This document shows, one piece after another, positions 25,985-35,705 of a stretch of 64,000 bases of DNA. The notes below the pieces were generated by a model. That model was not told where the DNA came from. It saw only the letters and a list, made by a program, of their open reading frames with translations, and did not search any database. The stretch is taken from contig NZ_CP036401.1 of NCBI RefSeq assembly GCF_004322755.1, positions 124,001 through 188,000 on the forward strand, in the 5' to 3' direction. The stretch is from Pseudoduganella albidiflava (lineage in GTDB: Bacteria; Pseudomonadota; Gammaproteobacteria; Burkholderiales; Burkholderiaceae_D). Position 1 is the first letter of the stretch, and the number at the start of each line of letters is the position of its first letter. A program made the position numbers and the translations under genes.

Positions 25985-26896
25985 TCATGAACGCGCCGAC
26001 GCCGTCCCCACGGCGGCCGGCGTTTTCGTTTTGGCCGGCAGGAAGGCCAGCAGGTTGCCGGCGATGACCAGTGCCAGCCCGGCAAAGGCGGCGGCGCTCC
26101 AGCGGTAATCCTCGTAGACCGACGACACCGTCAGCGCCACCACGGGGAACAGGACCGTGCAGTACGCGGCGCGGTCCGGGCCCATCCTTCCCACCAGCAG
26201 CAGGTAGGCCGTGAAGCCGATCACGGAGCCGGGGATCGCCAGGTACAGCAGCGAGCCCACGTACTGCGTGGTCGGCTCGAAGCGGAACGGCATGCCGAGC
26301 GCCAGCGCGCCGAGCGTGAGGATGGCGGCGCCGATGAACATGGCCCACGTGTTGGTCAGCCATGGCGTCAGGCCCAGCGCCTGCATCCGCGACGACAGCA
26401 GGTTGCCCGCCGAAAAGCACAGCGTGCCCAGCAGGGCCAGCGCCAGGCCGGCCAGCATGTTGCCGTCGTTCCAGTGGCCGGCCATCTGCGGCAGGAACAG
26501 CAGGCCGATGCCGGCCAGGCCCAGCGCCGCGCCGCCCATCACCATGCCCCGGATCGGCCGCCCCAGGAACAGCCGGCCGTTGATCGCATTCCACACCGGC
26601 GCGGTGGAAAACACCACGGCCACCAGTCCGCTCGGCACGTGCGCGCTGGCATAGTAAAAGCACAGGAAATTGCAGCAGAACAGGGCCGTGCCCTGCGCCA
26701 CCAGGTAGCGCCATGCGCGGCGCGGCGGCCATACCGGTTTCCTCGTCACCACCAGTATCAGCAACAGCACCGCCGCCGCCAGCCAGAACCGCCACGCGAT
26801 CGACACCGGCGCCGGCACGTCGCCCAGCTGCAGCTTGATCGCGATCCATGTGGTGCCCCAGATCAGCACCGTGGTCACATAAAGAAGAGCATTCAT
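25985..26896 (-). CDS. EamA / DMT-family transporter
   Basis: 303 aa with ten predicted membrane segments in two EamA repeats. The N-terminal repeat starts TVLIWGTTWIAIKLQLG with PAPVSIAWRFWLAAAVLL; the second repeat begins near 150. Family members export amino acids or other metabolites across the inner membrane; the substrate here is unknown. It is divergent from the AraC-family gene at 27191, a typical regulator-exporter arrangement, though a dispersed repeat has inserted between them. Confidence 0.88.
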   Translation of the reverse strand: MNALLYVTTVLIWGTTWIAIKLQLGDVPAPVSIAWRFWLAAAVLLLILVVTRKPVWPPRRAWRYLVAQGTALFCCNFLCFYYASAHVPSGLVAVVFSTAPVWNAINGRLFLGRPIRGMVMGGAALGLAGIGLLFLPQMAGHWNDGNMLAGLALALLGTLCFSAGNLLSSRMQALGLTPWLTNTWAMFIGAAILTLGALALGMPFRFEPTTQYVGSLLYLAIPGSVIGFTAYLLLVGRMGPDRAAYCTVLFPVVALTVSSVYEDYRWSAAAFAGLALVIAGNLLAFLPAKTKTPAAVGTASARS

Positions 26897-26915
26897 GTCC
26901 GTATTCCAATAGTTG

Positions 26916-27092
26916 CCAGAAATCGGGGTCTGACCTTAATGCCGCTAAGTTAAGCGTTACCCGATACGTTGGAAGCGTATGCATTCACCCCAACAGCGAA
27001 GGGCCGGGGTCAGACCCGCCGGGTCTGACCCCGGAATTTGCACTTGGGGTGGGCTTGTCTAAGCGGCATTAGGGTCTGACCCCGGTTTCTGG
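26916..27092. repeat. Dispersed palindromic element, copy 1 (MITE-like)
   Basis: 177 bp bounded by near-perfect inverted repeats of about 39 bp (outer ends CCAGAAA / TTTCTGG; inner part TAATGCCGCT / AGCGGCATTA). The centre is a 31-bp palindrome, CCGGGGTCAGACCCG, one base, then its complement (27004-27034). Related copies are at about 47570-47742 and 61451-61690. It has no coding capacity. It lies between the DMT exporter and the AraC gene. Confidence 0.9.
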
Positions 27093-27190
27093 AAATATTG
27101 CGGGGTGGAATGCGTGGCCGCTTGTCTGGTCTTGCGCATTTCAAGGGCGGAGGCGGCGGGAGGAGGGCGGGGGATGCTAGACTTTTCGCC

Positions 27191-28147
27191 ATGAACACCG
27201 GCATCCTCCCTTACCCGATCCCCGACGAACGCCTGGCGCCGGCGGCGCGGGCGGCGCTCGAAGCGGCGCCGCGCGATGCGATGGGGCACGCGGTGTTCCG
27301 CACGATGAGCGGCACCGATGCCCGGCTGGAGCGCTTCGCATGGCTGGGCGATGGCCTGGCGGCGGCGGTGTGGGAGCGCCACACGGACGAGCAGCTCACC
27401 GCGTACAGCCAGCCCGGCCATCACACGCTGTCGTGCTACCTGGGCGGGGGCTACCGTGTCGAGCGCCATGGCGCGCCCGGACAGTTCGGGGCGCCGGGCC
27501 GCCTGTGCTCGCTGCCGGACTGGCACGAGTCGGGCTGGATGGTGCGCGATTCGCTGCGGCTGATGCACATCTACTTCATGCCCGACCAGTTCACGCGCCG
27601 CGCCGTGCTGGAGCTGGACCGCGAGCCGCGCGAGCTGATGCTGCAGGACCGCACCTATTTCGACAACCCGGCGCTGGCGCACCTGTGCCAGTCGCTGCTC
27701 GATGCGCCGTGGCTCGGCACCGACCAGCTGCTGCGCGCCAACGAGATCACGCACGAGGCGCTGTCGCAGCTGCTGCGCGACCAGGCGGCGCTGCGTCCCG
27801 ACCTGCGCCTGAAAGGGGGACTGGCACCCTACCTGCGGCGCCGGCTGGCGGACTGGATCGAGGCGCACCTGCACGAGCCGGTCACGCTGGGCCGCCTGGC
27901 GGAACTGGCCTGCCTGTCGGAGTTCCACCTGGCGCGCATGTTCCGCATGTCGTTCGGCATGCCGCCGTCGGCATGGATCGCGGCGCGGCGCATCGACCGC
28001 GCGAAGGGCTTGTTGAAGACGGGAGCGCTGCCGTTGCAGCAGGTGGCCGATGCGTGCGGCTATGCGGACCTGTCCCACTTTAGCCACCGCTTCCGGGCGG
28101 CGACCGGCGTGCCGCCGGGCCAGTGGCGCGCCGCGCTCCGGGGCTGA
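27191..28147 (+). CDS. AraC-family transcriptional regulator
   Basis: 318 aa; ATG 27191 is preferred to in-frame codons inside the upstream GC-rich stretch. N-terminal sensing region of about 200 residues, then two helix-turn-helix motifs: LGRLAELACLSEFHLARMFR and QVADACGYADLSHFSHRFRAATG, ending with the family P-x-x-W/R pattern (VPPGQWRAAL). It is divergent from the DMT exporter and may regulate it. The terminus runs into a 12-bp tandem array. Confidence 0.9.
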   Translation: MNTGILPYPIPDERLAPAARAALEAAPRDAMGHAVFRTMSGTDARLERFAWLGDGLAAAVWERHTDEQLTAYSQPGHHTLSCYLGGGYRVERHGAPGQFGAPGRLCSLPDWHESGWMVRDSLRLMHIYFMPDQFTRRAVLELDREPRELMLQDRTYFDNPALAHLCQSLLDAPWLGTDQLLRANEITHEALSQLLRDQAALRPDLRLKGGLAPYLRRRLADWIEAHLHEPVTLGRLAELACLSEFHLARMFRMSFGMPPSAWIAARRIDRAKGLLKTGALPLQQVADACGYADLSHFSHRFRAATGVPPGQWRAALRG

Positions 28148-28200
28148 GTCTGGGCTGACTCAGGGGCTGAATCTCGGGCTGAATGAGGGCCTGACTCAGG
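28141..28200. repeat. 11-12-bp degenerate tandem array between convergent genes
   Basis: Five units related to GGGCTGAATCTC fill the space between the AraC-family stop (28147) and the recQ stop (28196), and overlap both 3' ends. Confidence 0.88.
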
Positions 28201-30016
28201 CCAGGTCGCGAATCAGGCGAACGATGTCCTCGCCGTACGAGGCAAGCTTCTTCTCGCCCACGCCGGACACGCCGCGCAGGTCGTCCAGCGAGGTGGGCTT
28301 GGCCTTGGCGATTTCGCGCAGCGTGGCGTCGACGAAGATCACGTAGGCCGGCACATTGTGCTCGCGCGCGGCGCCCATCCGCCAGGTGCGCAGGCGCTCG
28401 AAGATCGCCTGTTCCGACGAATCGAGATCCATTTCCACGTAGCCCTTCGGCGTGGACCCGCGTTTCACCTTCACCGGTTTCGCATACTGCCGCAGCTGCA
28501 CTTTCTGGCCGCCCTTCAGCACGGGGCGGGCCGCATCGGTCAGTTTCAGCGACATGTACTGGTCGTGGTCGACGGAGACCAGGCCCAGTGCGATCACCTG
28601 CCGCAGGATGGCGCGCCATTCCTGCTCGCTGCGGTCGGCGCCGATGCCGAACACGGAAAGCTGGTCGTGCCGCCATGTCTTGATGCGCTCCGTTTCCTGG
28701 CCGCGCAGTACCTCGATCACGTGGGTGGCGGCAAAGCGCTGGTCGACGCGGTAGATCGTCGACAGCAGCTTCTGCACCGGCACCGTGCCGTCGAACGACA
28801 CGGGCGGGAACAGGCAGGTGTCGCAATTGCCGCAGGGCGTGGAAGCTTCGCCGAAATAATCGAGCAGCCGCACGCGCCGGCACGACAGCGTCTCGCACAG
28901 CCCCAGCATCGCATCGAGTTTCGAGCCCAGCACGCGCTTGAAATCCTCGTCGGCCTCGGATTCGTCGATCATCCGGCGCTGCAGCACCACATCCTGCAAG
29001 CCGTAGGCCATCCAGGCGCTGGCCGGCATGCCGTCGCGGCCGGCGCGGCCGGTCTCCTGGTAATAGCCCTCGATGCTTTTCGGCAGGTCGAGGTGGGCCA
29101 CGAAGCGCACGTCCGGCTTGTCGATGCCCATGCCGAAGGCGATCGTCGCTACCATCACGATGTTTTCCTCGCGCAGGAAGCGGGCCTGGTTGGCCGCGCG
29201 TTTCGCGTGGTCCATGCCGGCGTGGTAGGCCAGCGCGCGGATGCCGTTCTCGTTCAGCATCTCCGCCGTTTCCTCGACCTTCTTGCGCGACAGGCAGTAG
29301 ACGATGCCCGAATCGCCCGTGTGTTCGCCGCCGATGAAGTCCAGCAGCTGCTTGCGGCCATTGGTCTTTTCGACAATCGAATAGCGGATGTTCGGACGGT
29401 CGAACGACGAGACGAATTGCGCGGCGTTGGTGAGATCGAGGCGGTGCGCGATCTCGGCGCGGGTCTGCTGGTCCGCCGTGGCCGTGAGCGCAATGCGCGG
29501 CACGCCGGGGAATTGCTCGTGCAAGACCGACAGCTTGATGTACTCGGGCCGGAAATCGTGGCCCCATTGGGACACGCAGTGCGCCTCGTCGATCGCGAAC
29601 AGCGCGATCTTGGAATCCTGCAGCAGGTCGAAGCAGCGCTGCGTCATCAGCCGCTCGGGCGCCACGTACACCAGGTCGAGCTGGCCGGTGCGCACCATGC
29701 GTTCGATGCGGGCGGTTTCTTCCCAGGTTTGCGTGGAATTGAGGAAGGCGGCGCGCACGCCCACTTCGGCCAGCGCATCCACCTGGTCCTGCATCAGCGC
29801 GATCAGCGGCGAGATCACCACGCCCACGCCATCGCGCAGCAGCGCGGGAATCTGGTAGCACAGCGACTTGCCGCCGCCGGTCGGCATCAGCACCAGCGCA
29901 TCGCCGCCATTGGCGACTTGTTCGACGATTTCTGCCTGCTGGCCGCGGAAGGCCGAATACCCGAAGACGGTTTCGAGCAGGTGAAGGGCGCGTTGGGAGA
30001 TGTCCAGTTGATCCAT
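28196..30016 (-). CDS. recQ: ATP-dependent DNA helicase RecQ
   Basis: 606 aa, standard length. Walker A in LMPTGGGKSLCYQIPALL; DEAH box in FAIDEAHCVSQWGHDFRPEY; motif VI QETGRAGRDGMPA; zinc-binding Cys in the C-terminal half (TPCGNCDTC); RQC winged helix; and HRDC domain at the end (LRDLRGVSGVGEKKLASYG-like). It unwinds DNA 3'-5' in recombination and repair. ATG 30016 is followed at once by DQLDISQRALHLLETVFGY, as in other RecQ proteins. Confidence 0.96.
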   Translation of the reverse strand: MDQLDISQRALHLLETVFGYSAFRGQQAEIVEQVANGGDALVLMPTGGGKSLCYQIPALLRDGVGVVISPLIALMQDQVDALAEVGVRAAFLNSTQTWEETARIERMVRTGQLDLVYVAPERLMTQRCFDLLQDSKIALFAIDEAHCVSQWGHDFRPEYIKLSVLHEQFPGVPRIALTATADQQTRAEIAHRLDLTNAAQFVSSFDRPNIRYSIVEKTNGRKQLLDFIGGEHTGDSGIVYCLSRKKVEETAEMLNENGIRALAYHAGMDHAKRAANQARFLREENIVMVATIAFGMGIDKPDVRFVAHLDLPKSIEGYYQETGRAGRDGMPASAWMAYGLQDVVLQRRMIDESEADEDFKRVLGSKLDAMLGLCETLSCRRVRLLDYFGEASTPCGNCDTCLFPPVSFDGTVPVQKLLSTIYRVDQRFAATHVIEVLRGQETERIKTWRHDQLSVFGIGADRSEQEWRAILRQVIALGLVSVDHDQYMSLKLTDAARPVLKGGQKVQLRQYAKPVKVKRGSTPKGYVEMDLDSSEQAIFERLRTWRMGAAREHNVPAYVIFVDATLREIAKAKPTSLDDLRGVSGVGEKKLASYGEDIVRLIRDLA

Positions 30017-30093
30017 TGATAAGCTTTTAAACCCGGGGTAAAGTCCGGCCCGGGGTTGCCGCCAGGGTTCAGCCGACAGTCAGGTGAGGAACC

Positions 30094-30927
30094 TTAGTCG
30101 ACCCAGGCAACAGTACCGGTGTAGGCAGTGGCGAGAACCACGATGCCGAACACTATACGGTACCACGCAAAGATGGTGAAGTCATGCGTGCTGATATAAC
30201 GCAGCAGCCACCGCACGCACAGGAAGGCGGAAATGAAGGCGGCAACCGAACCGACGCCGAACAGCGGCAGGTCGGCCGCCGACAGCAGTTCGCGTTCCTT
30301 GTACAGCGAATAAAAGGTCGCGCCGAGCAGCGTGGGAATGGCCAGGAAGAACGAGAATTCGGTGGCCGCCTTGCGCGACAGGCCCAGCATCATGCCGCCG
30401 ATGATGGTGGCGCCCGAACGGCTGGTACCGGGGATCAGCGCGAATGCCTGGGCACAGCCCACCTTCAGCGCATCGGCCATCGTCATGTCGTCGACCGAGT
30501 GGATCCGTACCGAGACCGGGTTGTTGCGCGCGCGGCGCTCCACCCACAGGATCACGAAGCCGCCGACGATGAAGGCGGCAGCCACCGGCACGGGCGCGAA
30601 CAGGTTTTCCTTGATCAGGCGGCTGAAGAACAGGCCCAGCAGGGCGGCCGGGAAGAAGCCGATGAGCACGTTCATCATGAAGCGCCGTGCTTTCGGCTCG
30701 GACGCCAGGCCGGCCAGGACGCTGCCGATGCGGACACGGTATTCCCAGATCACGGACAGCATCGCCCCACCCTGGATCGCGATTTCAAAGACCTTGACCT
30801 TCTCGCCGGTGAAGTCCAGCAGGCTCGCCGTCAGGATCAGGTGGCCAGTGGAGGAAATGGGCAAAAATTCGGTAAAACCTTCGACCAGCCCCATGATCAG
30901 GGCCTTCAATGCGAGAACGATGTCCAT
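30094..30927 (-). CDS. uppP: Undecaprenyl-diphosphatase UppP/BacA
   Basis: 277 aa. ATG 30927 is used because [30 protein letters not shown] is the conserved N-terminus; upstream frame is non-conserved. The catalytic signature is G-x-x-E-x-x-P-[IV]-S-S-x-x-H ([14 protein letters not shown]), and the second PGTSRSG motif appears as [12 protein letters not shown]. Several membrane segments. It recycles undecaprenyl diphosphate for peptidoglycan synthesis and can confer bacitracin resistance. Confidence 0.96.
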   Translation of the reverse strand: MDIVLALKALIMGLVEGFTEFLPISSTGHLILTASLLDFTGEKVKVFEIAIQGGAMLSVIWEYRVRIGSVLAGLASEPKARRFMMNVLIGFFPAALLGLFFSRLIKENLFAPVPVAAAFIVGGFVILWVERRARNNPVSVRIHSVDDMTMADALKVGCAQAFALIPGTSRSGATIIGGMMLGLSRKAATEFSFFLAIPTLLGATFYSLYKERELLSAADLPLFGVGSVAAFISAFLCVRWLLRYISTHDFTIFAWYRIVFGIVVLATAYTGTVAWVD

Positions 30928-31180
30928 GGATGTGGGTAAGGTAGGTGGAAGGTGATGATGTGAGACGTGTACGGAACGAGGAGGAAAGCGCGCGCCGAAG
31001 CTTACCACGTTGCGACCTCGACAACATCCGGAGCCCGGCCGTGCCGCCTGCCATGACCGGGATACCGATCCGGAAAACATGGACCAGGGCAGCGATCCAG
31101 GACATCGCGCTGATGTTATGAATCAATAAGCAAAATTGCCTTTTGGATAAAGATGGATTTCCATCTTCCAGGAGGTAACG

Positions 31181-31528
31181 ATGAGAAACCATACCCGGGC
31201 CGCCCGCGCCCACTTCATCTTCGCCGGCTGCTACGCGCTGTCGGGCGGTGCGCTGCTGGTTGCCGGGGCGTTGCTCGGCGTGGAAACCGGCTGGCACTTG
31301 CCGGCATGCGTGGGCGCGCTGGCTGCCCCGCATGCGGTGATGGGGTGGGGCGCAGCGAAGGCGAAGAATTGGGCGCGCGTACTGACGCTCGTGCTGGCGT
31401 TCCCGGCGCTGCTGGCCGTGCCGCTCGGTACGCTGGTGGCGATCCAGCTGATTTCATACTGCTGGCTGGCATGGGACGGCCGCGACGCGTTGCCGGCGGC
31501 GGCCCGCATGCCGGCGACCGCCCGGTGA
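31181..31528 (+). CDS. Small membrane protein of unknown function
   Basis: 115 aa with three or four hydrophobic segments (about 12-35, 42-58, 66-95) and short polar ends. AGGAGGTAACG gives a strong ribosome site before ATG 31181. I do not recognise a family. It is convergent with the TonB receptor gene at 31544, 15 bases apart. Confidence 0.65.
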   Translation: MRNHTRAARAHFIFAGCYALSGGALLVAGALLGVETGWHLPACVGALAAPHAVMGWGAAKAKNWARVLTLVLAFPALLAVPLGTLVAIQLISYCWLAWDGRDALPAAARMPATAR

Positions 31529-31543
31529 GGCGGCACCGCTCCG

Positions 31544-33910
31544 TCAGAACGTCATGTCCGCCCGCACACCGAAATACCGGTGCCAGTCGCGCGGCGGCAG
31601 CCATTCCGTCGTATTCACGGCGCGCGGCGCGTTCGGCGCCTTCGGGCTCCACGTGCCGTTGGCGATGCTGTTGTTCAGCCCCGCCGCATAGCGCTTGTCG
31701 AACAGGTTGTTGACGAACAGGCTGGCCTTCCAGCGGCCCCGCTTGTCCGTTGCCCCGACCGACAGGTTGCTGATGGCATAGGCACCCTGGATCGTCATCG
31801 GATCCTGGTTCAGCGAATACTGCGTGCGGCTCTGGAATCGCGTAGTGCCTGAAATGAAGGCATTGAACGGCAGCGACGCCAGCGGCACGTCGTACTGGCC
31901 GCCCAGGTTCAGCTTTACTTTCGGCGCGTTGGGCAAGGTCTTGCCCGCCAGGTCCTGCACATTGGTGTTGTTGAATTCCGGGCTCTGGAAGCAGCCGGGC
32001 CCGGGCGTGGCGGCGGTGCCGGCCGCGTTCAGCACGTTGTAGCACGGGCCGTTGCGAAATTCCGTGATCGTCGCTTCCGTGTACGCGAAGCTGCCGTTCA
32101 GCTGCAGCCGCGGCGTCGCGCGTACCGAACCTTCCACTTCCAGCCCCTGGGTGCGCAGGCCGCCCAGGCTGTTCAGCGCGGTGCGGAAAATGCCGTCGTA
32201 GTCGAAGAACCCGGCCGACTGCTGGAAGTTGCGGAACTCGGTGCGGAACAGCGCCATCGAGAACATCGCCCGGTTGTCCCACAGGCTCTGCTTCCAGCCC
32301 AGCTCATAGCTGCGCGCCGTTTCGGGTGGCACCGCCGGCTTGGCCGCCAGCGCCGCGGTGAAGCCGGAGGTGAGGTCGTACGCCACACCCTTGTGCCCTG
32401 TCGATACCGTGCCATACACCATCGCGTCGCGCGTCAGCCGGTGTTCCAGGCCGAGCTTCCATGTCTTGCTGCTGTTGCTGTCCGACTTCGTGTAGAACTC
32501 GGTCAGCGCGAACGCCTGCGGCGGTACCGTGTAGCGGCGGTAGTTGTAGCCGGTATCCTCGTCGTTCCAGCGGGCGCCCACGATCAGGCTCGTGTCGGGG
32601 CGCAGGTCCCACGTGCCCTGGCCGTAGACCGCCTTGTTCACGTTCCACGCATCCGCGCCGTAGTTGGTGCCGTAGTTGAAGATCAGCGGCGCCTTCGCCA
32701 GCTCGCGGTTCAGGTCATTCTTGCCGTACCAGAGGCCGACCACGTAGCGCACGGTACCCTGGTCCGGCGACGTCAGGCGAAACTCCTGCGTGGTCGACTT
32801 CACGTTGAACTGGCCATACTGGTACAAGCCGCCGTGCATCCCTGTCGGCGAGCCATCCTGCAGGGTGAGGTATTGCAGGATGTCGATGTCGGTGGCATCG
32901 TTGTCCTGGTAGTCGTCCATGTGGTACTTGCCGTACGAGCTGATGGAACTGAGCGTGTGGCCGGCGGCCAGGCCATAGTCGACCTTGAAGCCCACGCCCC
33001 AGTCGCGGAACTTGCCGCCGGTGGGATAGTCGTTGCGCACGCCGCGGTTGCCCGGCGCGATGTGGATGTCGCGCAGCACGACCGATTGCGGCAGCTGCGG
33101 CGCGTTGCGGTAGAGGCCACCGGGCGTCATCGACGTGAAGGCCGTGGTGCAGCAGAACTTCTCGGTGCGGTTGTAGCGCGGCGACAGCGTGAACGTCAGG
33201 TTGTCGAGCGGCTGCCATTCGAACTTCGCGTTCAGGTTGTCGCCCTTGCTGCCATTGAGCCGCCCGCCGGTCGTCAGGTTGTCCAGCGTGCCGTCGTAGT
33301 CGGTCTTGCTGGCGGCGATGCGCATGCGGAACGTGTCGGACACGGCGCCCGAAACGCTGACACCGGCGCGCCATTCATGGTCGTTGGTGGCCAGCAGCGT
33401 GGCGCTGGTCTTCACCGGACCGCCGATCGGCTTGGTGGTGATGTTCAGGGCGCCGGCGATCGAGCTCTTGCCGAACAGCGTGCTTTGCGGGCCCTTCAGC
33501 ACCTCGATGCGGTGCACGTCGGCCAGGTCCTTGAACGCATTGGCCTGCATGCCGAGTGGGATGTCGTCGACGATCACGGCGACATCGGCCTCCACGCCGA
33601 TCCCCAGCGAAAACGTGCCCACGCCGCGCATGTTGATGCTGAAATTGCCCGGCTGCGTGCCGTACGACAGCGTCAGCGCCGGCGACAGCGACGGCAGGTC
33701 GTCCAGCTCGCGCACATTGGAACGCTGCAGCACGGCGTCGCCCAGCACGGTGATCGATGCCGGCACGTCCTGCAGGTTCTGCACCCGCTTGTTGGCGGTG
33801 ACGACGACCGATTCCAGCTTGCCGCCATCGCCTTCCTGCGCATGGGCGGCGCCAGCCGCCAGCAGTGCCGCCGCCAGCGCGAGCGGGGTGCGTTGTTCTT
33901 TCCACAGCAT
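31544..33910 (-). CDS. TonB-dependent receptor of the glycan locus
   Basis: 788 aa. Signal peptide ends AAGAAHA (about 24). TonB box-like ESVVVTANKR; plug with DVPASITVLGDAVLQ, VEADVAVIVDDIPLG and IEVLKGPQSTLFGKSSIAGALNI; barrel ends in GVRADMTF. The IEVLKGPQSTLFGKS form is typical of siderophore- or glycan-type receptors in oligotrophic proteobacteria. It lies 125 bases downstream of the GH105 gene on the same strand, so it probably imports the oligosaccharide that the neighbouring hydrolases attack. Confidence 0.88.
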   Translation of the reverse strand: MLWKEQRTPLALAAALLAAGAAHAQEGDGGKLESVVVTANKRVQNLQDVPASITVLGDAVLQRSNVRELDDLPSLSPALTLSYGTQPGNFSINMRGVGTFSLGIGVEADVAVIVDDIPLGMQANAFKDLADVHRIEVLKGPQSTLFGKSSIAGALNITTKPIGGPVKTSATLLATNDHEWRAGVSVSGAVSDTFRMRIAASKTDYDGTLDNLTTGGRLNGSKGDNLNAKFEWQPLDNLTFTLSPRYNRTEKFCCTTAFTSMTPGGLYRNAPQLPQSVVLRDIHIAPGNRGVRNDYPTGGKFRDWGVGFKVDYGLAAGHTLSSISSYGKYHMDDYQDNDATDIDILQYLTLQDGSPTGMHGGLYQYGQFNVKSTTQEFRLTSPDQGTVRYVVGLWYGKNDLNRELAKAPLIFNYGTNYGADAWNVNKAVYGQGTWDLRPDTSLIVGARWNDEDTGYNYRRYTVPPQAFALTEFYTKSDSNSSKTWKLGLEHRLTRDAMVYGTVSTGHKGVAYDLTSGFTAALAAKPAVPPETARSYELGWKQSLWDNRAMFSMALFRTEFRNFQQSAGFFDYDGIFRTALNSLGGLRTQGLEVEGSVRATPRLQLNGSFAYTEATITEFRNGPCYNVLNAAGTAATPGPGCFQSPEFNNTNVQDLAGKTLPNAPKVKLNLGGQYDVPLASLPFNAFISGTTRFQSRTQYSLNQDPMTIQGAYAISNLSVGATDKRGRWKASLFVNNLFDKRYAAGLNNSIANGTWSPKAPNAPRAVNTTEWLPPRDWHRYFGVRADMTF

Positions 33911-34035
33911 GGTTGTCTCCTTGTTTTGGGTGTGAGGGGGCCTGGCCCCGGTCCGGCGGGTGCGGACAGGCCTGGCTGTGCAGCGGCGGGCCGGCAGCCC
34001 GTGTAATCAGTCGATCTAGGTGTCAGTCATGCGGG

Positions 34036-35187
34036 TTATCGCCTGGCTAGCCGGTATACCTCGCTGCCGGCCAGCAGGAACGCACCTACCCCGTAGACTT
34101 CGGTGGCCTGCTCGTCGAACACCTTCGGCGCAAGGCCGATCGGCTGCACGTGCGTGAGCCGGCCATCCGGGTTGACGTTGCCGACCAGCGCGGTCCATGC
34201 CTTGCGCACTGCCGGCTCATAGGTGGCGCGGTCGAGCAGCCCGGCGTTCACCCCCCACGCCAGCGCGTAGGTGTAGAGCGCCGAGCCGGATGACTCCTTC
34301 ATCGGATAGCTGGCCGGATCGAGCAGGCTCGAACGCCACAGGCCATCGGCTTGCTGCAACCCGGCGATGCGCGCCGCCATCTCGCGGTACTGCTGCTCGA
34401 ACTTCGCGCGTGCCGGGTGGGCAGCCGGGAGGTATTGCAGCATCCGCACCAGGCCTCCCATCACCCAGCCGTTGCCTCGGCCCCAGAACACCTTCTTGCC
34501 GTTGGCTTCGCGCGCCGCGAACGCGTTGCTGTCGCGGTAATACAGGTGCTCGTCCTTGTCGTACAGGTAGTCGGACGTGACCCACCATTCGCGCACGGCG
34601 AAATCGACATAGCGCTTGTCGCCGGTGATGGACCATAGCCGCAGCCATGCCGGCGGGGCCATGAACAGCGCATCGCACCAGGACCAGCGGTCCTGGTTGC
34701 CCTTCACCGTGAATTCCAGCGAGCCGGTGCGAGGGTTGGCCAGGATGTCGTCGAAATGCGCACGCATCGGCGCGATCATCTTCGGATCGCGCAACGCGAT
34801 CGACAGTTCGGCGTATGTCTGGCCTACCACGTGATCGTCCGCGTGATAGTGGTTGGGGCCCAGCTTCCAGCCATTCTTTTCACCCATGCGCACCATCGCG
34901 TCGCGGTAGCGGGTGTCGTTCGACACGCCGGCCAGCGCCATGAAGCCCGTGTAGCCGACGGCCTGGGTCCAGTCGTCGGGACGGTGGCGGCTCGGGTTGG
35001 CCAGCTGCCAGTCGGCCACGCGCTCCATGGCGGCCAGCACTGCTTGTGGGGTAATGGCTGCCGATAGCGGGGCGGCCTGGGGCGGCGCTGCCGATGGGGA
35101 TTGTCCTGCCGCCGTCGCGGCGGGCGCATGCAGCAGCGCGATGGCGAAGGTGAGGGCGGTAGCGGTCCGGATGAAGTGTCGCGTCAT
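34036..35187 (-). CDS. GH105-family unsaturated uronyl hydrolase
   Basis: 383 aa with a signal peptide (about 27 residues), so probably periplasmic. The (alpha/alpha)6 barrel motifs of GH105/GH88 are visible: YHADDHVVGQTYAELS with one catalytic Asp candidate, RWSWCDALFMAPP with the second, and WGRGNGWVMGGLVRML. It removes the unsaturated uronic acid that polysaccharide lyases leave at chain ends. No lyase is in the window. It is divergent from the GH2-GH3-gudD operon, with a perfect palindrome TTGGAAAGCTTTCCAA just before it. Confidence 0.88.
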   Translation of the reverse strand: MTRHFIRTATALTFAIALLHAPAATAAGQSPSAAPPQAAPLSAAITPQAVLAAMERVADWQLANPSRHRPDDWTQAVGYTGFMALAGVSNDTRYRDAMVRMGEKNGWKLGPNHYHADDHVVGQTYAELSIALRDPKMIAPMRAHFDDILANPRTGSLEFTVKGNQDRWSWCDALFMAPPAWLRLWSITGDKRYVDFAVREWWVTSDYLYDKDEHLYYRDSNAFAAREANGKKVFWGRGNGWVMGGLVRMLQYLPAAHPARAKFEQQYREMAARIAGLQQADGLWRSSLLDPASYPMKESSGSALYTYALAWGVNAGLLDRATYEPAVRKAWTALVGNVNPDGRLTHVQPIGLAPKVFDEQATEVYGVGAFLLAGSEVYRLARR

Positions 35188-35220
35188 TGTGCGGTCTCCT
35201 GTGGGTTTTGTGGAACGTGC

Positions 35221-35236
35221 TTGGAAAGCTTTCCAA
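35221..35236. promoter_or_regulatory. Perfect 16-bp palindrome before GH105
   Basis: TTGGAAAGCTTTCCAA, 34 bases from the GH105 start. The central-symmetric form fits a LacI-type operator. Different in sequence from the TGGTAGCGGT sites, so a second regulator is possible. Confidence 0.65.
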
Positions 35237-35254
35237 TTTTCGGATTAGAATAAT

Positions 35255-35268
35255 TGAAACCGCTACCA
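35255..35268. promoter_or_regulatory. LacI-type operator candidate 1
   Basis: TGAAACCGCTACCA; the complement TGGTAGCGGTTTCA shares ten of its fourteen bases in register with the site at 35650. Confidence 0.6.
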
Positions 35269-35391
35269 GCCACAACGCGTATCCATCTTGCGCGGATGAT
35301 TTGTTGCGTTTTGGGGAAAACGTTTAATCCGGCATTGGCTTCGCCGAATCAGGCAAGTGGCTGGGCTGGCGGTACGGTGACGCGCGGGAGT

Positions 35392-35405
35392 GTTAAACGG
35401 TTTCA
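35392..35405. promoter_or_regulatory. LacI-type operator candidate 2
   Basis: GTTAAACGGTTTCA; its right half CGGTTTCA is the same half-site as in candidate 1. Confidence 0.55.
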
Positions 35406-35649
35406 GCCACGTGGCGACATCCTGTGACTGAAACGGAAGGAGGCAGGGATGTACTAAAAAATCGACCAAGCGCTGGCGCCACCGGCATCCGCCATCGCGC
35501 TGGCGCTTTCATCTACAGGCACGGAACCCTGGGTGGAAGAGGCATTGTTGCGCTCTCCTGCCCGGGCACCAATGCACGGCCGGGACGATCCGGGCATGCG
35601 CAGTTTTTTTATTTTGACATCCTCGACCGCCGGGCTTATATTTTAGGGT

Positions 35650-35663
35650 TGGTAGCGGTACCA
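35650..35663. promoter_or_regulatory. LacI-type operator candidate 3
   Basis: TGGTAGCGGTACCA, a nearly symmetric 14-mer 43 bases before the GH2 start codon, in a position to block transcription of the GH2-GH3-gudD-lacI operon. Confidence 0.65.
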
Positions 35664-35705
35664 GCGGTCACAGGCAAATCGACTATACAATTACATGGAG
35701 ACACG

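Larger units (their letters stand above)
35188..35705. promoter_or_regulatory. Divergent regulatory region of the glycan locus
   Basis: 518 bases without a gene, between GH105 and GH2. At least four operator-like palindromes are visible and listed separately. A further weak one, GGAAAACGTTTAATCC, lies near 35316. The best candidate regulator is the LacI-family protein at the end of the plus-strand operon. An open frame on the plus strand from 35424 is an upstream extension of the GH2 frame without a start context. Confidence 0.7.

Noticed and set aside
35424..35705. Longer start for the GH2 protein
   Set aside because: The extension lacks a ribosome site and would bury the signal peptide that begins at 35706.
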